A stretch of DNA of 64,000 nucleotides. It comes from CAYLNM01 sp964385045 (GTDB taxonomy: Bacteria > Planctomycetota > Phycisphaerae > Phycisphaerales > SM1A02). How positions within the stretch are numbered: the stretch's first letter is position 1; each line of letters begins with the position of its first letter. Location of the stretch: contig CAYLNM010000003.1 of NCBI GenBank assembly GCA_964385045.1, forward strand, positions 10,403 through 74,402. The letters are read 5' to 3'. The position numbers were made by a program, and so were the translations under genes. Below the pieces are notes generated by a model. The model saw only the letters and a program-made list of their open reading frames with translations, was not told the DNA's origin and ran no database searches. This document shows positions 62,811 to 64,000 of this stretch, one piece after another.

Positions 62811-63803
62811 ATGTCCTCCGAGCGCCGATCCATGACCGCATCCGAGCCCACGCCGCCGACCCGTCCGCTCGCCGAGCCCGGTGATCCGCCCCCGCCGTCG
62901 GCCGAGGAGGGCATCCGCGCGCCGCAGTCGCCGGTGGAGGTCGAGGCCACGTCGCGGCCGTCGGCCGCGCCGGGCGAGCCCAACCTGCTCGAGCGCATCG
63001 CCGCGGGAGAGATCGTCCCCACGGTCATCCATCCGGAGATGGACCAGGAGGAGCCGGAGCTCGAGATCATCGACTTCAACTTGTGGTACGGGTCGAAGCA
63101 GGCCCTCCACCACAACGAGCTCCGCATCCCCCGGGGCAAGGTCACGGCCCTCATCGGCCCCTCGGGCTGCGGCAAGTCGACCCTGCTGCGGTCGGTGAAC
63201 CGACTCAACGACCTGCTCGACATCGTGAAGATCAAGGGCGACATGAAGCTCAACGGCGACTCGATCTACGACGCGTCGGTCGACGTGATCGAGCTCCGCA
63301 AGCGCATGGGCATGGTCTTCCAGAAGCCCAACCCGTTCCCGATGTCGATCTTCGAGAACGTCGTCTATCCGCTGCGGATCGACGGCGAGCGGTCGCGGAG
63401 CACGCTCGAGGGCGTGTGCGAGCACGCGCTGCAGGGGGCCGCCCTCTGGGACGAGGTGAAGGACCGCCTGCACGAGAACGCCCTCGGCATGTCCGGCGGC
63501 CAGCAGCAGCGGCTCTGCATCGCCCGCGCGATCGCGGCCGAGCCCGAGGTGCTGCTGCTCGACGAGCCGTGCTCGGCCCTCGACCCGATCGCCACCGGGA
63601 AGATCGAGGAGCTGATCCGCGAGCTGCGGGGCCACTACACGATCCTGATCGTGACGCACAACATGCAGCAGGCCCAGCGGACCTCGGACTACACGGCGCT
63701 GATGTACCTCGGCCAGATCCTCGAGGCCGGGCCGACCGTGACGCTGTTCACGAACCCGAGGCGCCGCGAGACCGAGGACTACGTGACGGGACGGTTCGGC
63801 TGA
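62811..63803 (+). CDS. pstB: phosphate ABC transporter ATP-binding protein
   Basis: A 330-residue ATPase, about 70 residues longer than usual at the N-terminus (Pro/Glu/Ser-rich). It has LEIIDFNLWYGSKQALH, Walker A GPSGCGKST with LLRSVNRLNDL, MGMVFQKPNPFPMSIFENV (the FQKPNPFP block is diagnostic for PstB), signature MSGGQQQRLCIARAIA, Walker B VLLLDEPCSALDPIATGKIE, and H-loop IVTHNMQQAQR. Starts at 62736 and 62832 are also possible. No phoU is seen in the remaining 197 bases. Confidence 0.93.
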   Translation: MSSERRSMTASEPTPPTRPLAEPGDPPPPSAEEGIRAPQSPVEVEATSRPSAAPGEPNLLERIAAGEIVPTVIHPEMDQEEPELEIIDFNLWYGSKQALHHNELRIPRGKVTALIGPSGCGKSTLLRSVNRLNDLLDIVKIKGDMKLNGDSIYDASVDVIELRKRMGMVFQKPNPFPMSIFENVVYPLRIDGERSRSTLEGVCEHALQGAALWDEVKDRLHENALGMSGGQQQRLCIARAIAAEPEVLLLDEPCSALDPIATGKIEELIRELRGHYTILIVTHNMQQAQRTSDYTALMYLGQILEAGPTVTLFTNPRRRETEDYVTGRFG

Positions 63804-64000
63804 GCCCCGGAGCCGCGTCGGCGCGCGATCGCGGCGGCCTGGTCGCCCGGGTGGACGCGCGCGGCGAGCGGCAGCGCGGGGGGCGGCGGCTGGCAGTCTG
63901 GGAGCGGTGGGCAACGGCCCGGCGGCTCGGCGGCTTGGCGGCCGGCGGCGGCAGCCCCGGGACGGGAGCCGGAGGAGGGGGCCTGCGGCTCGGGGGGGCC

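Noticed and set aside
63804..64000. Possible phoU start after pstB
   Set aside because: No start codon followed by PhoU-like sequence is seen. Only a weak six-base stem (63812-63817 with 63830-63835) is present.

Overview
The window is about 75% GC and carries many genes joined by 4-base ATGA or GTGA overlaps. Several secreted proteins end in short dockerin-like calcium loops of the DxNxDGxVDxxDLLxxLxxWGPC type. That tail, together with exosortase/EpsI genes and CxxC 'CDYDLSG' zinc-ribbon proteins, points to a marine member of the Planctomycetota, most likely Phycisphaerales. This placement is inferred from gene content only.

Region by region: (1) 1-2.8 kb, the end of a polysaccharide locus (BY-kinase C-terminus, sugar transferase). 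(2) 3.0-3.1 kb, a tRNA-Lys(CTT) with its own promoter. (3) 3.1-10.8 kb, a group of FG-GAP/dockerin-tailed secreted proteins, one a clear pseudogene, plus a zinc-ribbon membrane protein and a DUF4112 protein. (4) 11.3-16.3 kb, membrane proteins and an exosortase-like/EpsI pair facing a small protein with a C-terminal membrane tail. (5) 16.5-21 kb, KDPG aldolase and a metal-regulated znuABC-like operon with a coupled unknown gene. (6) 21-25 kb, a giant sortilin/BNR propeller protein with PDZ and EF-hand segments.

(7) 25.3-35.2 kb holds a tryptophan-kynurenine catabolic cluster on the plus strand: ACMS decarboxylase, kynureninase, kynurenine 3-monooxygenase, tryptophan 2,3-dioxygenase and a formamidase-type cyclase. 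It is interrupted by a lower-GC insert encoding an unknown protein and a membrane-anchored DUF4041/GIY-YIG protein. (8) 35.3-38.3 kb, a large repeat protein with a dockerin tail. (9) 38.5-43.1 kb, an FdhF/YdeP-type molybdoenzyme, a small DUF7009-type protein and FdhD. (10) 43.1-50.2 kb, a tightly packed minus-strand operon carrying the lower kynurenine steps (2-aminomuconate semialdehyde dehydrogenase, RidA-type aminomuconate deaminase) with a DAO-family oxidase, an SDR, an HD-like protein and an M42-type peptidase. 3-Hydroxyanthranilate dioxygenase, needed to join the upper and lower steps, is not in the window. (11) 50.3-53.3 kb, a lipoprotein secretin with a long C-terminal extension.

(12) 53.6-63.8 kb, a complete phosphate regulon: phoB, phoR, pstS, pstC, pstA, pstB. 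phoB and pstS are each preceded by direct TGAAC repeats at 11-base spacing, a likely PHO box. PstC and PstA both carry large extra extracytoplasmic segments.

The items most worth a second look are the DUF4041/GIY-YIG insert, the exosortase-like protein that lacks the usual Cys and His, the split kynurenine pathway next to formate-type genes, and the PHO boxes with the enlarged Pst permeases. No CRISPR array, insertion sequence or prophage was seen.
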